Shown: one piece after another, positions 15,912 to 23,472 of the stretch
Layout of the letters: the number at the start of each line of letters is the position of its first letter
Position numbering within the stretch: position 1 is the first letter of the stretch
Assembly: GCA_022402525.1 (NCBI GenBank)
Contig: JAKRSB010000081.1
Span: 124,001 to 188,000, forward strand
Origin: Thermosynechococcaceae cyanobacterium MS004
GTDB taxonomy: Bacteria > Cyanobacteriota > Cyanobacteriia > Thermosynechococcales > Thermosynechococcaceae
Length of the DNA stretch: 64,000 nucleotides
Direction of reading: 5' to 3'
Program-made: the position numbers and the translations under genes
The notes under the pieces: model-generated
What the model was told of the DNA's origin: nothing
Seen by the model: only the letters and a program-made list of their open reading frames with translations
Database searches by the model: none

Positions 15912-16168
15912 GGTTTTGGGTACATGCGGCCTTTTAGCTCTGCTACCTGGTAAGAAACGCTGTTGATTTTGTCTTGGAGCACCGCAAGTTCGGCGGTTCT
16001 GGCTTCAGAGTCTTTGTGGAGCCGCTCTAACTTTTTAGTGTTGTCATGCAGCTCAAAACTTGCCCTGATGAGTAAGCCGGTGATGGATGGAAGGGTCAAG
16101 GCCGCTATAACAGGCAACATTGTCCACAATATTCTTTGAAAAACCGTTTCCTTGGTAGGAACTTGCAT
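15908..16168 (-). CDS. Small phage membrane protein with coiled coil
   Basis: The 86-residue product has an N-terminal transmembrane helix (about residues 11-35, ILWTMLPVIAALTLPSITGL) and a C-terminal coiled coil (LHDNTKKLERLHKDSEARTA, then ELAVLQDKINS). This resembles a spanin or haemolysin-type accessory more than a tail component. I choose ATG 16168; a GTG at 16192 would begin inside the late element and is unlikely to be used. Its stop overlaps the DUF2163 start. Confidence 0.5.
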   Translation of the reverse strand: MQVPTKETVFQRILWTMLPVIAALTLPSITGLLIRASFELHDNTKKLERLHKDSEARTAELAVLQDKINSVSYQVAELKGRMYPKP

Positions 16169-16187
16169 AGCTCTGTCCAACGCTGCT

Positions 16188-16204
16188 CTCACTATGGGGT
16201 CAAA
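16188..16204 (-). promoter_or_regulatory. Late element, minus-strand copy
   Basis: Reverse complement TTTGACCCCATAGTGAG. It forms a perfect 17-base inverted repeat with 16217-16233 across 12 bases and faces the minus-strand gene that starts at 16168. The putative CATAGT part lies 22 bases before the ATG. Confidence 0.65.
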
Positions 16205-16215
16205 TAGCTTGCACT

Positions 16216-16233
16216 GTTTGACCCCATAGTGAG
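16216..16233 (+). promoter_or_regulatory. Late element, plus-strand copy
   Basis: GTTTGACCCCATAGTGAG. It ends four bases before the ATG at 16237. If CATAGT acts as a -10 element, transcription would begin at or next to the ATG, giving a nearly leaderless message. Confidence 0.65.
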
Positions 16234-16236
16234 CCT

Positions 16237-16782
16237 ATGCTAAACGTCCCTAAAACATTTGCGGCTGGCGATTCTGTTGTCTGGACAGATGCCGAAATCT
16301 ATGGCGCTGATGGCCTGCTGTTTACCAGCGATGTCTACAGCCTCAGCTTTGCTTTTCGTGGCACTCAGGCGCTTAATGCAGTGGCCGTCGCTGATGGCGC
16401 TGGCTTTAAGACGACTCTAACGGCAACAGCAAACATTGCCCCAGGCGATTACTTTTGGCAGGCTTACATTACAAAAATCAGCACGGGGGAACGGCTGACA
16501 ATTGCGGAGGGGAGAACGCGGGTTGCCCCTAATTTGGCAGCTTTAACGACGGCGTTTGACGGGCGCTCTGAGACGGAGAAGCAGCTAGACCAGGTGAATG
16601 CTGCTATCTCGGCAAGGTTGGCCGGGAAGGCCGTTGCTGAGTATCAAATTTTGGGTCGGAACCTAAAATATGTGCCGCTAACGGAGCTGCAGGAGATGCG
16701 GCGACAGCTCCATCGTGAGTTGAATCAATCGGCTCAGGCCAAGAACGGGCGTAATAGGCGGCTGGCGAGGTTTACGCGATGA
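16237..16782 (+). CDS. Head-tail joining protein, gpW-like C-terminus
   Basis: The 181-residue protein has a beta-rich N-terminal part (about 1-100, with AAGDSVVWTDAEIYGADG) that I do not recognise. The C-terminal part (QVNAAISARLAGKAVAEY, GRNLKYVPLTELQEMRRQL) resembles the lambda gpW head completion protein. It precedes the portal gene as gpW does in lambda. The order gpW-portal-protease-capsid supports this. The ATG lies four bases after a late element with no good ribosome-binding site, so leaderless translation is possible. Confidence 0.6.
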   Translation: MLNVPKTFAAGDSVVWTDAEIYGADGLLFTSDVYSLSFAFRGTQALNAVAVADGAGFKTTLTATANIAPGDYFWQAYITKISTGERLTIAEGRTRVAPNLAALTTAFDGRSETEKQLDQVNAAISARLAGKAVAEYQILGRNLKYVPLTELQEMRRQLHRELNQSAQAKNGRNRRLARFTR

Positions 16783-18332
16783 GCAAAAAGAAAGCCGCTA
16801 AACCAGCCCCACGCCCCAAGGCTGCGGGAAAAGCCGGAAAGCCCAAAAGACGACGCGGCTATGATGGGGCGCGGAGCGACAGGCTGACGGCGGATTGGGC
16901 AACCCCAAGTACCCCAGCGGATGGCTTTTCTGGGTCGCTGCAGGTGCTGCGCAATCGGAGCCGAGACCTGGCGCGCAACTTTGATATTGTGAACGGGCTA
17001 TACACGACGATGCCCAACAATATCATTGGCACTGGAATGACCTTTCAGGCGAAGGTGCTGAAGGGGGATGGGCAGAAAGATTTGGATGACAAGCTCAATG
17101 CTCGCATTGAGGAAGAATTCAGATGGTGGTGTGAAGCCCGAAATTGCCACACGGGTGGGCAGCTCTCTTTTGCGGATATTGAATATATTATTTGGCGCTC
17201 GGTGATTGAGGCTGGGGAGATTTTTGTACGGTTTATTCCTCAGGCTTTTGGCGAATCACAAATTCCCTTGGGGCTAGAAATTCTGGAGGCTGAGCAGTTA
17301 GCTGAAGATTATTTTGTGGCGGCCAAGGATGGCCAAAACGCAATTTTCAACGGCATTGAGATGGATCAGTGGGGTCGGCCAGTGGCTTACTGGTTTTGGC
17401 CAAACAACCCTAGTGATTGGCGAATGGTGCGGTCTGCTACGGGGCTCAAGGCATTTCGGGTGCCAGCAAATGAGGTGCTGCACATCTATCGCAGTCTGCG
17501 GCCAAATCAGCACCGAGGGGTGCCTTGGCTGTACTGCTCGCTCATTACGATGCAGCATATCCGCCGATACATTGAGGGCGAGGTGGTGGCTGCGCGCTTG
17601 CAAAATGCGATCGCCGGATTTATCAAGCGACCAGAAAGCGAGTTACCGCCGAATCCAAATGATGAGGATGACTTGAATGATGAGCAGAACCTTGAGGACA
17701 TTGCACCAGGTGCAATTGAGTATCTAAACCCTGGGGAAGATTTTGTAGGGTTTGCGCCGAATCGGCCTAACTCGGATGCGGTGGCATTTATTCAGGAGAT
17801 GCAGCGGGGGCTATCGGCTGGCCAGGGCATCAGCTTTGAGGGAGTGTCTCGGAATTTCTCTCAGACGAATTACAGCAGCGCTCGTGCAGCAAAGCGAGAA
17901 GAGGAGCGCACTTACAAAATCCATCAGGCGGCTTCGATTCAGCAGCTTGAGACGCGGGTATACAAAAAATGGCTGGATTTCGCGGTGCTGTCTGGGGTTG
18001 TCAGTATTCCGAAGTATGAGCTGCGGAAGCGATTTTATCAGCGGCACATCTGGCGACCTCAGGGATGGGATTGGGTTGATCCGGAGAAGGATATCAAGGC
18101 GTCTATTCTGGCGCTGAGGGCTGGGCTGACTTCTTACTCTGATGTGTTGGGAGACCGGGGGCAGGATGTAGAAGAAGTCTGGGAAATGCTGGCCCATGAA
18201 ACGGCGCTGGCAGAAAAGCTGAATATTACGCTGGATAATTCGCTGTCTGGGCCAGGGCAAAGCCCAGACGCACCAGCGGCAGAAAAGAAGCGGTTGGTTT
18301 TGCCAGGGACTAAAGAATGGAGGGCTGGGTGA
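16779..18332 (+). CDS. Lambda-family portal protein
   Basis: A 517-residue portal of the lambda gpB type. A basic N-terminal tail (KKKAAKPAPRPKAAGKAGK) is followed by the typical core: RSRDLARNFDIVNGLYTTMP, WRSVIEAGEIFVRF, LEILEAEQLAEDYF, DQWGRPVAYWFW, and LHIYRSLRPNQHRGVPWLYC, ending with QTNYSSARAAKREEERTY. Portals form the dodecameric ring through which DNA enters and leaves the capsid. The ATG overlaps the gpW-like stop (ATGA), and the TGA overlaps the ATG of the protease. Confidence 0.9.
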   Translation: MSKKKAAKPAPRPKAAGKAGKPKRRRGYDGARSDRLTADWATPSTPADGFSGSLQVLRNRSRDLARNFDIVNGLYTTMPNNIIGTGMTFQAKVLKGDGQKDLDDKLNARIEEEFRWWCEARNCHTGGQLSFADIEYIIWRSVIEAGEIFVRFIPQAFGESQIPLGLEILEAEQLAEDYFVAAKDGQNAIFNGIEMDQWGRPVAYWFWPNNPSDWRMVRSATGLKAFRVPANEVLHIYRSLRPNQHRGVPWLYCSLITMQHIRRYIEGEVVAARLQNAIAGFIKRPESELPPNPNDEDDLNDEQNLEDIAPGAIEYLNPGEDFVGFAPNRPNSDAVAFIQEMQRGLSAGQGISFEGVSRNFSQTNYSSARAAKREEERTYKIHQAASIQQLETRVYKKWLDFAVLSGVVSIPKYELRKRFYQRHIWRPQGWDWVDPEKDIKASILALRAGLTSYSDVLGDRGQDVEEVWEMLAHETALAEKLNITLDNSLSGPGQSPDAPAAEKKRLVLPGTKEWRAG

Positions 18333-20302
18333 TGGAAGAACGGCTGAAGCAGCAGTTAAAGCAGGAAATTACGGGCGCTAGTTTTGTCCGAATGCAGGGG
18401 CTTTCTCTGCGGATGGAGGATGAGGATAAGGATGAGCTGACGTTTTCGTTTAGCTCGGAGCTGCCCTGCGAGCGCTGGTGGGGAACTGAGGTGCTCCTGC
18501 ACACCGAGGAAGCCGCTGACCTGTCACGGCTCAACGATGGTGGGCAGTGGTTGTTTAACCACAACCGAGACTTCTATATTGGGGTGTGCCGGAAAGCGTG
18601 GATTGATGCAACAGATAAACGGGCTTATGTGACCACAAAATGGTCTAACGCTGACCACGTTAAGCCAATCCGTCAAGACGTCAAAGACGGCATTCTAAAG
18701 AACGTCAGTTTTGCTTACGACATTGGCGATTGGATTCCGGCTGGAGAAGACGGCATTATCGTGACGCGATGGCCAGCGTTTGAAGTTTCCATCGTTACGG
18801 TTCCGGCTGACCCAACGGTGGGGATAGGCCGCGCTCAAGATGGCGATAGGCCGCTGATTTGGGGCGTGGAGCCGCCTATGGGGCGAGAAAAGCCTAAAGA
18901 GCAGACCCCTAGATCGTTTGACCCCATAGTGATTAGGGAACGTAGGGAGAACGTAGGCATGGAACCGGAAGAAATTCTACAGCAGGAGCGCGATCGCGTT
19001 GCACAGATCCGCGCAATTGGGGCTGAGCACAATTGTCCTGAGCTGGTGCAAAAGTTTGAGCTGGGCGGGTCTGTTGAAGAATTTCGGGCGGCGGTGCTGA
19101 ATGAGATGAAGGAGCGCGCAAATACTGCTCTTTCGCGCACTACTCCGGTGCTTGGCCTAAGCAAGAAAGAATCTGAGCGCTACTCTGTGCTGCGAGCGAT
19201 GCTAGCGGCGGCAACAGGGGACTGGTCAAAGGCTGGGCTTGAAAAGGAATGTCACACGGCGCTGGAGAACGTGCGAGGGAAAGAGGCAGGGGGGCAGCAT
19301 AGCTTCTACATGCCGCATTTTGACCTGACGATAGATAGCACCAAAGCACAACAGCAGCGCAGCGCGCTAGGGCTTCAGGAGCGCACGACTTACCAAGTGG
19401 GCACCTCCAACGTGGGCGGAGTCACGGTTGAAACCAGCATCTACCCTGAAATGATTGACTACCTGCGGAATGTGCCGCTGGTGATGCAGTTTGGGGCGCG
19501 GATGTGGACGGGGCTTGAAGGCAATCTTGATGTGTTGCGTCAGCTTACGTTTACGAATGTGGGCTGGATTGGGGAAGATGAAAGCCTGCCTGAAGGAAAT
19601 GCAACCTTTGGGAGTTTTCAAATCCGCCCCAGAGATGTGGGGGCATGGAGCCGCGTGACTCGGCGGATGTTGCAACAGTCTAGTATTGACATTGAAATGT
19701 TTGTCCGCGAGGAATTGATCCTGGGCATTGCCTTGGAGCTAGACCGGGTGGTGATCCATGGATCAGGAACCGGAAACGAACCTCGTGGGATTTTGAATAC
19801 TCCTGGAATTGGCTCTGTGGCACTGGGCACCAATGGCGGTGTGCCAACGTGGGCATCAATCGTAGACCTGGAAACTCAGGTGGCTACACAAAATGCCTTG
19901 ATGAGCAATGTCGCCTACATGACCACGCCAAAGGCGCGAGGCAAGCTCAAGACTACGCTGAAGGCGTCTGCTGCGGGGTCTGACTTTATCTGGGCGGATG
20001 CTGGTATTATGACCCCAAGCGGGAACCTGGGGACGCTGAATGGGTACCTGGCCGGAGCGACCAATCAGGTGCGCTCTGACCTGACCAAAGGGACATCAGG
20101 AGCGACACTAAGTGCAATGGTGTTCGGCAACTGGCGCGAGGTGATTACTGCGTTTTGGGATGGTTTGAAGGTTGATATGAACCCCTATGCAGATGCAGAC
20201 TTCCTGCGAGACGCCATGAAGATTAGGTGTATTCAGACGAGCGATGTCCAGGTTGGCAGACCTATTGCCTTTGCTTGCACTACGGACATGATTACGGCTT
20301 AG
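18332..20302 (+). CDS. Prohead protease fused to HK97-fold major capsid protein
   Basis: The 656-residue protein combines two functions. Residues about 15-190 are an S78-like prohead protease, with a catalytic His in FNHNRDFYIG and Ser in KNVSFAYDIG. Residues from about 210 are the capsid protein: a helical scaffold/delta region, then an HK97 fold with WTGLEGNLDVLRQLTFTN, RPRDVGAWSRVTRRMLQQSS, IHGSGTGNEPRGILNTPG. Between them lie a full late element (18916) and an in-frame ATG at 18959 with GGGAGA before it. Capsid alone may be made from 18959-20302. I start at ATG 18332 because GGAGG precedes it. Confidence 0.85.
   Translation: MEERLKQQLKQEITGASFVRMQGLSLRMEDEDKDELTFSFSSELPCERWWGTEVLLHTEEAADLSRLNDGGQWLFNHNRDFYIGVCRKAWIDATDKRAYVTTKWSNADHVKPIRQDVKDGILKNVSFAYDIGDWIPAGEDGIIVTRWPAFEVSIVTVPADPTVGIGRAQDGDRPLIWGVEPPMGREKPKEQTPRSFDPIVIRERRENVGMEPEEILQQERDRVAQIRAIGAEHNCPELVQKFELGGSVEEFRAAVLNEMKERANTALSRTTPVLGLSKKESERYSVLRAMLAAATGDWSKAGLEKECHTALENVRGKEAGGQHSFYMPHFDLTIDSTKAQQQRSALGLQERTTYQVGTSNVGGVTVETSIYPEMIDYLRNVPLVMQFGARMWTGLEGNLDVLRQLTFTNVGWIGEDESLPEGNATFGSFQIRPRDVGAWSRVTRRMLQQSSIDIEMFVREELILGIALELDRVVIHGSGTGNEPRGILNTPGIGSVALGTNGGVPTWASIVDLETQVATQNALMSNVAYMTTPKARGKLKTTLKASAAGSDFIWADAGIMTPSGNLGTLNGYLAGATNQVRSDLTKGTSGATLSAMVFGNWREVITAFWDGLKVDMNPYADADFLRDAMKIRCIQTSDVQVGRPIAFACTTDMITA
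18916..18933 (+). promoter_or_regulatory. Late element inside the protease-capsid gene
   Basis: GTTTGACCCCATAGTGAT at the junction of the protease and capsid parts. It lies 25 bases before the in-frame ATG at 18959, which has GGGAGAAC upstream. It is in the open frame, encoding SFDPIVI, yet conserved in DNA with the intergenic copies, which argues for a DNA or RNA role. Confidence 0.7.
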
Positions 20303-20333
20303 GCGTTACTGAATAAAGTATAAAGGCAAGAAA

Positions 20334-20438
20334 ATGGAACTAGCGGCGACCATTTTTATTTGTTTTTGTAGTTTTTTTATGCTGCTAGGCGGAAAAAGAA
20401 GAACAGGAGACGAAGCAAATGGCATCCGTAAAAACTAA
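20334..20438 (+). CDS. Tiny membrane protein (34 aa), tentative
   Basis: A 34-codon frame starts with ATG at 20334, has a hydrophobic helix of about 19 residues (LAATIFICFCSFFMLLGG) and ends inside the next gene. Its ATG follows AAAGGCAAG. It may instead be a leader peptide or chance frame, since the T-rich sequence alone would give hydrophobic residues. No family. Confidence 0.3.
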   Translation: MELAATIFICFCSFFMLLGGKRRTGDEANGIRKN

Positions 20439-20673
20439 GGCTGTAGACCCTGAAACACCAAAAACTTATATTGTGCGCTCTGGGTTTGTACTCCACCGGG
20501 AGCGCACTGTAAAAAATCCAAAGGGTGGTGAGCGGATTGTGGTGGATGTGTTTAATGGGGATGACCCATCCAGTAATGAGGTAGAGCTGACGGATGAGCA
20601 GGCGAAGCGCTATGCCCACCAGCTTGAGCCATTGGCAAGCGAGTTAGACGCAGAGGAAGCCGCAAATGTCTAG
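20419..20673 (+). CDS. Small head protein, position of gpFI
   Basis: An 84-residue charged protein with no recognised domain. It starts with ATG 20419 and begins MASVKTKAVDPETPKTY, ending DEEAANV-like. It lies after the capsid gene, where lambda-like phages carry gpFI or decoration proteins. The next gene overlaps its end by eight bases. Confidence 0.5.
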   Translation: MASVKTKAVDPETPKTYIVRSGFVLHRERTVKNPKGGERIVVDVFNGDDPSSNEVELTDEQAKRYAHQLEPLASELDAEEAANV

Positions 20674-20893
20674 AAAATCTGCGGATGAAAAGCCGGAGCA
20701 AGTTTTGGAAGACCCCAAAAAAGGGGAGGCTGAGTTTAAGCCGCCTGCTGAATTACCCCCAGCAACTGTGTATGAAGTGCTTGAACCCATAGAGCATGGG
20801 GGCACGCTCTATGGGTCTGGGGGAAGCGTTGTGCTGACCCCTGCTGAGGCGGCGGTGCATGGAGAGCGGGTGAAAGCGGATGCTGGGGGATGA
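20666..20893 (+). CDS. Small phage protein (75 aa), DUF7210-like
   Basis: The product is proline-rich and acidic in its first half, then has the pattern YEVLEPIEHGGTLYGSGGSV and LTPAEAAVHGERV, which resembles short head-associated proteins with a loop-strand core. Its ATG overlaps the end of the gene before, and its end overlaps the next ATG. Function unknown. Confidence 0.5.
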   Translation: MSRKSADEKPEQVLEDPKKGEAEFKPPAELPPATVYEVLEPIEHGGTLYGSGGSVVLTPAEAAVHGERVKADAGG

Positions 20894-21200
20894 GGTAGGG
20901 GTCTTTTTTGATCTGGGTGAGTTTGCACAGACCGCTTCTGTAGGGGGGCGGTCTTTTTTGGTGATTTTTGCTGAAAGCTTTGACCCAACCTACATGAGGG
21001 ATATGTTTGACTACATGCAGGAACGGGTAGGGGCCACGGCTCAGGCAAGAAATATTCAGGCGATCGCGAAAACCAGCGACTGTGACAACCTGACGGGGGC
21101 AACTTTGGCAATTGGCGGGAAGTCTTACCTGGTGCAGCAGGTTTACCCTATTGAGGATGGGCAGTTATCAACCATTGTGTTGAATGAGGGTTATGGCTAG
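20880..21200 (+). CDS. Head-tail joining protein, gpFII-like
   Basis: The 106-residue protein has the layout of siphophage head-tail attachment proteins: strand, a helical insert (RDMFDYMQERVGATAQARN), a strand with DNLTGATLAIGGKSYLV and a last strand LSTIVLNEG. It lies between the capsid and tail tube genes where gpFII is expected. It starts with ATG 20880 inside the preceding gene; a start further on is possible. Confidence 0.55.
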   Translation: MLGDEVGVFFDLGEFAQTASVGGRSFLVIFAESFDPTYMRDMFDYMQERVGATAQARNIQAIAKTSDCDNLTGATLAIGGKSYLVQQVYPIEDGQLSTIVLNEGYG

Positions 21201-21624
21201 AGAAGAGATTTTGAGGGCGGTGAAGGCGCGGCTGGAGTCGATGACGACGGCCAACGGGTACGGGGTTGACCTGGGGCTGAATGTCCATTATTTTCAGGAT
21301 TTTCCTGAAGTCTATGATGGGCCTCCAGCCCTCGCTTTTTTTGATGAGGAGGAAGAAAACGCCGAGGTAGGCTATCAGCAAGAGCGACGGCTGAAGATGC
21401 GGGTGGATGCGGTGGCCTATATCCAGTCAGACGCTATTGCCGAGAGCTGCGGCCTGCTTTCAGATGTTATCCGCGCGATTGGGGTAGATCGGCAGTGGGG
21501 TGGCCATGCCCTCAATACAACACTGGGGACAAACGAGAAGCATATTGAGGCGATGGGTCGGAGAGCTTGCCGGGTGACGCAGGAATTTGAGATTGTGTAT
21601 CGCGTCGGCCCATTTGAGTCCTGA
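21184..21624 (+). CDS. Tail terminator-like protein (gpU position)
   Basis: A 146-residue protein with REEILRAVKARLESM at the start, then strands with NVHYFQDFPEVYDGPPALAF and KMRVDAVAYIQSD and a final strand FEIVYRVGPF. This pattern of helix and beta sheet is that of minor tail proteins which cap the tail tube. It lies just before the tube gene. An alternative start is the ATG at 21193. Similarity is general, so the name rests partly on position. Confidence 0.55.
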   Translation: MRVMAREEILRAVKARLESMTTANGYGVDLGLNVHYFQDFPEVYDGPPALAFFDEEEENAEVGYQQERRLKMRVDAVAYIQSDAIAESCGLLSDVIRAIGVDRQWGGHALNTTLGTNEKHIEAMGRRACRVTQEFEIVYRVGPFES

Positions 21625-21636
21625 GCGGCCGTGGCT

Positions 21637-21654
21637 GTTTGACCCCATAGTGAT
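21637..21654 (+). promoter_or_regulatory. Late element before the tail tube gene
   Basis: GTTTGACCCCATAGTGAT, identical to the copy at 18916. It lies in the 51-base gap between the terminator-like gene and the tail tube gene, 21 bases before the ATG at 21676, with GGGAG as ribosome-binding site between them. Confidence 0.7.
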
Positions 21655-21675
21655 GGTGCAGAATGGGAGTCAAGT

Positions 21676-22452
21676 ATGCCAGCCAGCACCAGATATTACC
21701 GAGGTCAGGGAAAGCTTTATTTATACAATCGGACGGCGGCGGGGCGTCCTGAAAATGGCATTTTCTTGGGAAACGTGCCAGAGCTTAGCACGAGCATAAA
21801 CGTTGAAAATATTGAACATGCCGAAAGCATGACAGGCCAGCAGCTAACGGATCTGCGGGTCAATACCAAAACTCAGGCGATGCTGAGTGCAACCCTAGAA
21901 AATTACAGCACTGAAGTTTTGGCCATTGCCCTGCGGGGGACGGCTTCCACGACAAATGCAGGGACGGTGACGGCTGAACCCAAGGCGGCACTCAAGGGGC
22001 GGTTTATTAAACTGAACCGCATGAACTTGACCACTTTCACAAGCTTGACCGGGATTGGTGGCACCCCTGTCTATGTGAACGGCACGGACTATGTGGTAAA
22101 TCTCGCCACTGGGTCGATTGAAATTTTAAGTACAGGGGCGATTCCTGATTCGGTAGATGGCGCGAATAACGTTGCGGCTAACTATGCGTTTGGCGCACAA
22201 GAATCTGTTGCGGCGATGACTGCGGTTAGCAAGAATCACTATTTGATTTTTGAGGGACTGAATACGGCGGAAGGCAACAAGCCTGTGGTGGTTGAAGCCT
22301 ATAAGGTCTACTTTGACCCTGCTGCTGAGGAAAGCTGGATTAATAACGGTAATGAGGTGTCTCAGTTTCAGCTTGAAGGTGAGGTGCTGTGGGATGACCT
22401 TCAGGCGACTGATGACAAGTTCTTCAAGGTTATTCAGACGGTAAGAGCGTAG
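21676..22452 (+). CDS. Major tail tube protein
   Basis: The 258-residue protein is beta-rich with many small polar residues. It has GKLYLYNRTAAGRPENGIFL near the start and ends in a strand QFQLEGEVLWDDLQATDD. These features and the position between the terminator-like gene and the tail chaperones fit the gpV-like major tail protein. An insert with GGTPVYVNGTDYVVNLATGS may be an Ig-like loop on the tube surface. A late element lies directly upstream, as expected for a highly expressed structural gene. Confidence 0.75.
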   Translation: MPASTRYYRGQGKLYLYNRTAAGRPENGIFLGNVPELSTSINVENIEHAESMTGQQLTDLRVNTKTQAMLSATLENYSTEVLAIALRGTASTTNAGTVTAEPKAALKGRFIKLNRMNLTTFTSLTGIGGTPVYVNGTDYVVNLATGSIEILSTGAIPDSVDGANNVAANYAFGAQESVAAMTAVSKNHYLIFEGLNTAEGNKPVVVEAYKVYFDPAAEESWINNGNEVSQFQLEGEVLWDDLQATDDKFFKVIQTVRA

Positions 22453-23063
22453 TGGTAGAGCTGAGGCTAGCTGACCAGCGACGGGCGGCGCGGGAGTTTT
22501 TTCGCGCTGAAGTCCGCAATCTGGACGCTGCGACCAAGGCAACAACGCGCACCACGGCGCGAGCTTTGCGGCGGGAGACGGCCAAGGAGCTGCGGCGGTT
22601 TCGGCGCGGGAAGCAAAGTACAGGAGCCTTTCAAAAGGCGGTGAAGGTGTATGACGTTGACCCCAGAGGGCAGCTAGGCCCCGCTAGCTTTGTCCGGCTG
22701 GGGGTGCCATTTATGCATGTGTTTCAGGAGGGCAGTGTCATACGGGGGAAGCCTCGGCTGGCAATTCTGCTGCCAACTGGTGAGGCGCTGGGCTTCCGGC
22801 GAATTACGCCAGGAAATACCTGGAAACAGGCGTCTGAAAAAATGCAGGCGAGGTCGGATGATCGGCAGGTGCGGATCATTCCGATTAGCAAGGGTCGCAC
22901 GATGGTGGCTATTTTGCGGCAGGGACAGTGGGTGCCAATCTACCTGTTTCAGCAGCAGGTGAAGGAGCCAAAGAAGCTCAGCTTTTTTGAGATGGCAGAG
23001 GCGTTGGCAGATGAGATGCCGAGGTTAATTGAGGCGTTAATGAGGAATGACTATGCCAGCTAA
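22452..23063 (+). CDS. Phage protein, DUF6441-like
   Basis: The 203-residue protein is basic, with an arginine-rich helical start (ALRRETAKELRRFRRGK) and a beta-rich middle (GQLGPASFVRLGVPFMHVFQ, GFRRITPGNTWKQA). It resembles DUF6441, found in tail modules of cyanobacterial and proteobacterial phages; gpZ-like tail completion is possible. It starts with GTG at 22452, overlapping the tail tube stop by one base. Confidence 0.55.
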   Translation: MVELRLADQRRAAREFFRAEVRNLDAATKATTRTTARALRRETAKELRRFRRGKQSTGAFQKAVKVYDVDPRGQLGPASFVRLGVPFMHVFQEGSVIRGKPRLAILLPTGEALGFRRITPGNTWKQASEKMQARSDDRQVRIIPISKGRTMVAILRQGQWVPIYLFQQQVKEPKKLSFFEMAEALADEMPRLIEALMRNDYAS

Positions 23064-23472
23064 AAAGGCGGCGGCGGTGGATGAGCTTGAGGTGCTGTTT
23101 CCTGAGCAGTTGGTTGAAACCTCTGCCGGAAAGTTTGTGGTACATCCGTTCTACGTCAAGGATTTTACGGCGGTACTGGACTTGGTGAAGTCTTACAAAG
23201 GGTTTGCAACCGATGACACTAAGACGATTTTAGAGCAGGTGCTAGAGCGGGGGGATGAGGGGCTGAAGGATGTGATGCGGTTTATTCAGATGTGCTGCTC
23301 TGGGGCGAGTGATGAGCAGCTCATGAAGCTGCGGATGGATGAGCTGGTGGATCTGTTTATGGCGGGGGTGGAGGCTAACCGCGATTTTTTGTTCCAGAGG
23401 ATTCAGCAGTCAGGGCTGAGGTTTCAGCTAGCGACGACCATTTGGGATGGGCAGAAATCATTGGAAGACTGA
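23053..23472 (+). CDS. Tail assembly chaperone, gpG-like
   Basis: A 139-residue product with a first strand (GKFVVHPFYVKDFTAVLDLV) and a helical remainder. It occupies the position of lambda gpG, before the tape measure. I choose ATG 23053 because GAGG lies eight bases before it; ATG 23047 is possible. A slippery TTTTTTG at 23385-23391 (zero frame GAT TTT TTG) precedes an open -1 frame that joins the next gene, giving a gpGT-like fusion of about 205 residues. Confidence 0.75.
   Translation: MPAKKAAAVDELEVLFPEQLVETSAGKFVVHPFYVKDFTAVLDLVKSYKGFATDDTKTILEQVLERGDEGLKDVMRFIQMCCSGASDEQLMKLRMDELVDLFMAGVEANRDFLFQRIQQSGLRFQLATTIWDGQKSLED
23385..23391 (+). promoter_or_regulatory. Probable -1 programmed frameshift site
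   Basis: T TTT TTG in the reading frame of the gpG-like gene matches the X XXY YYZ slippery pattern. After a -1 shift the frame is open from GTT at 23391 through the overlap to 23669, with no stop. The downstream frame has no ATG near its start (only TTG at 23442), which supports expression by frameshift. Frameshifting here is a conserved feature of lambda-like tail chaperones. Confidence 0.7.
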
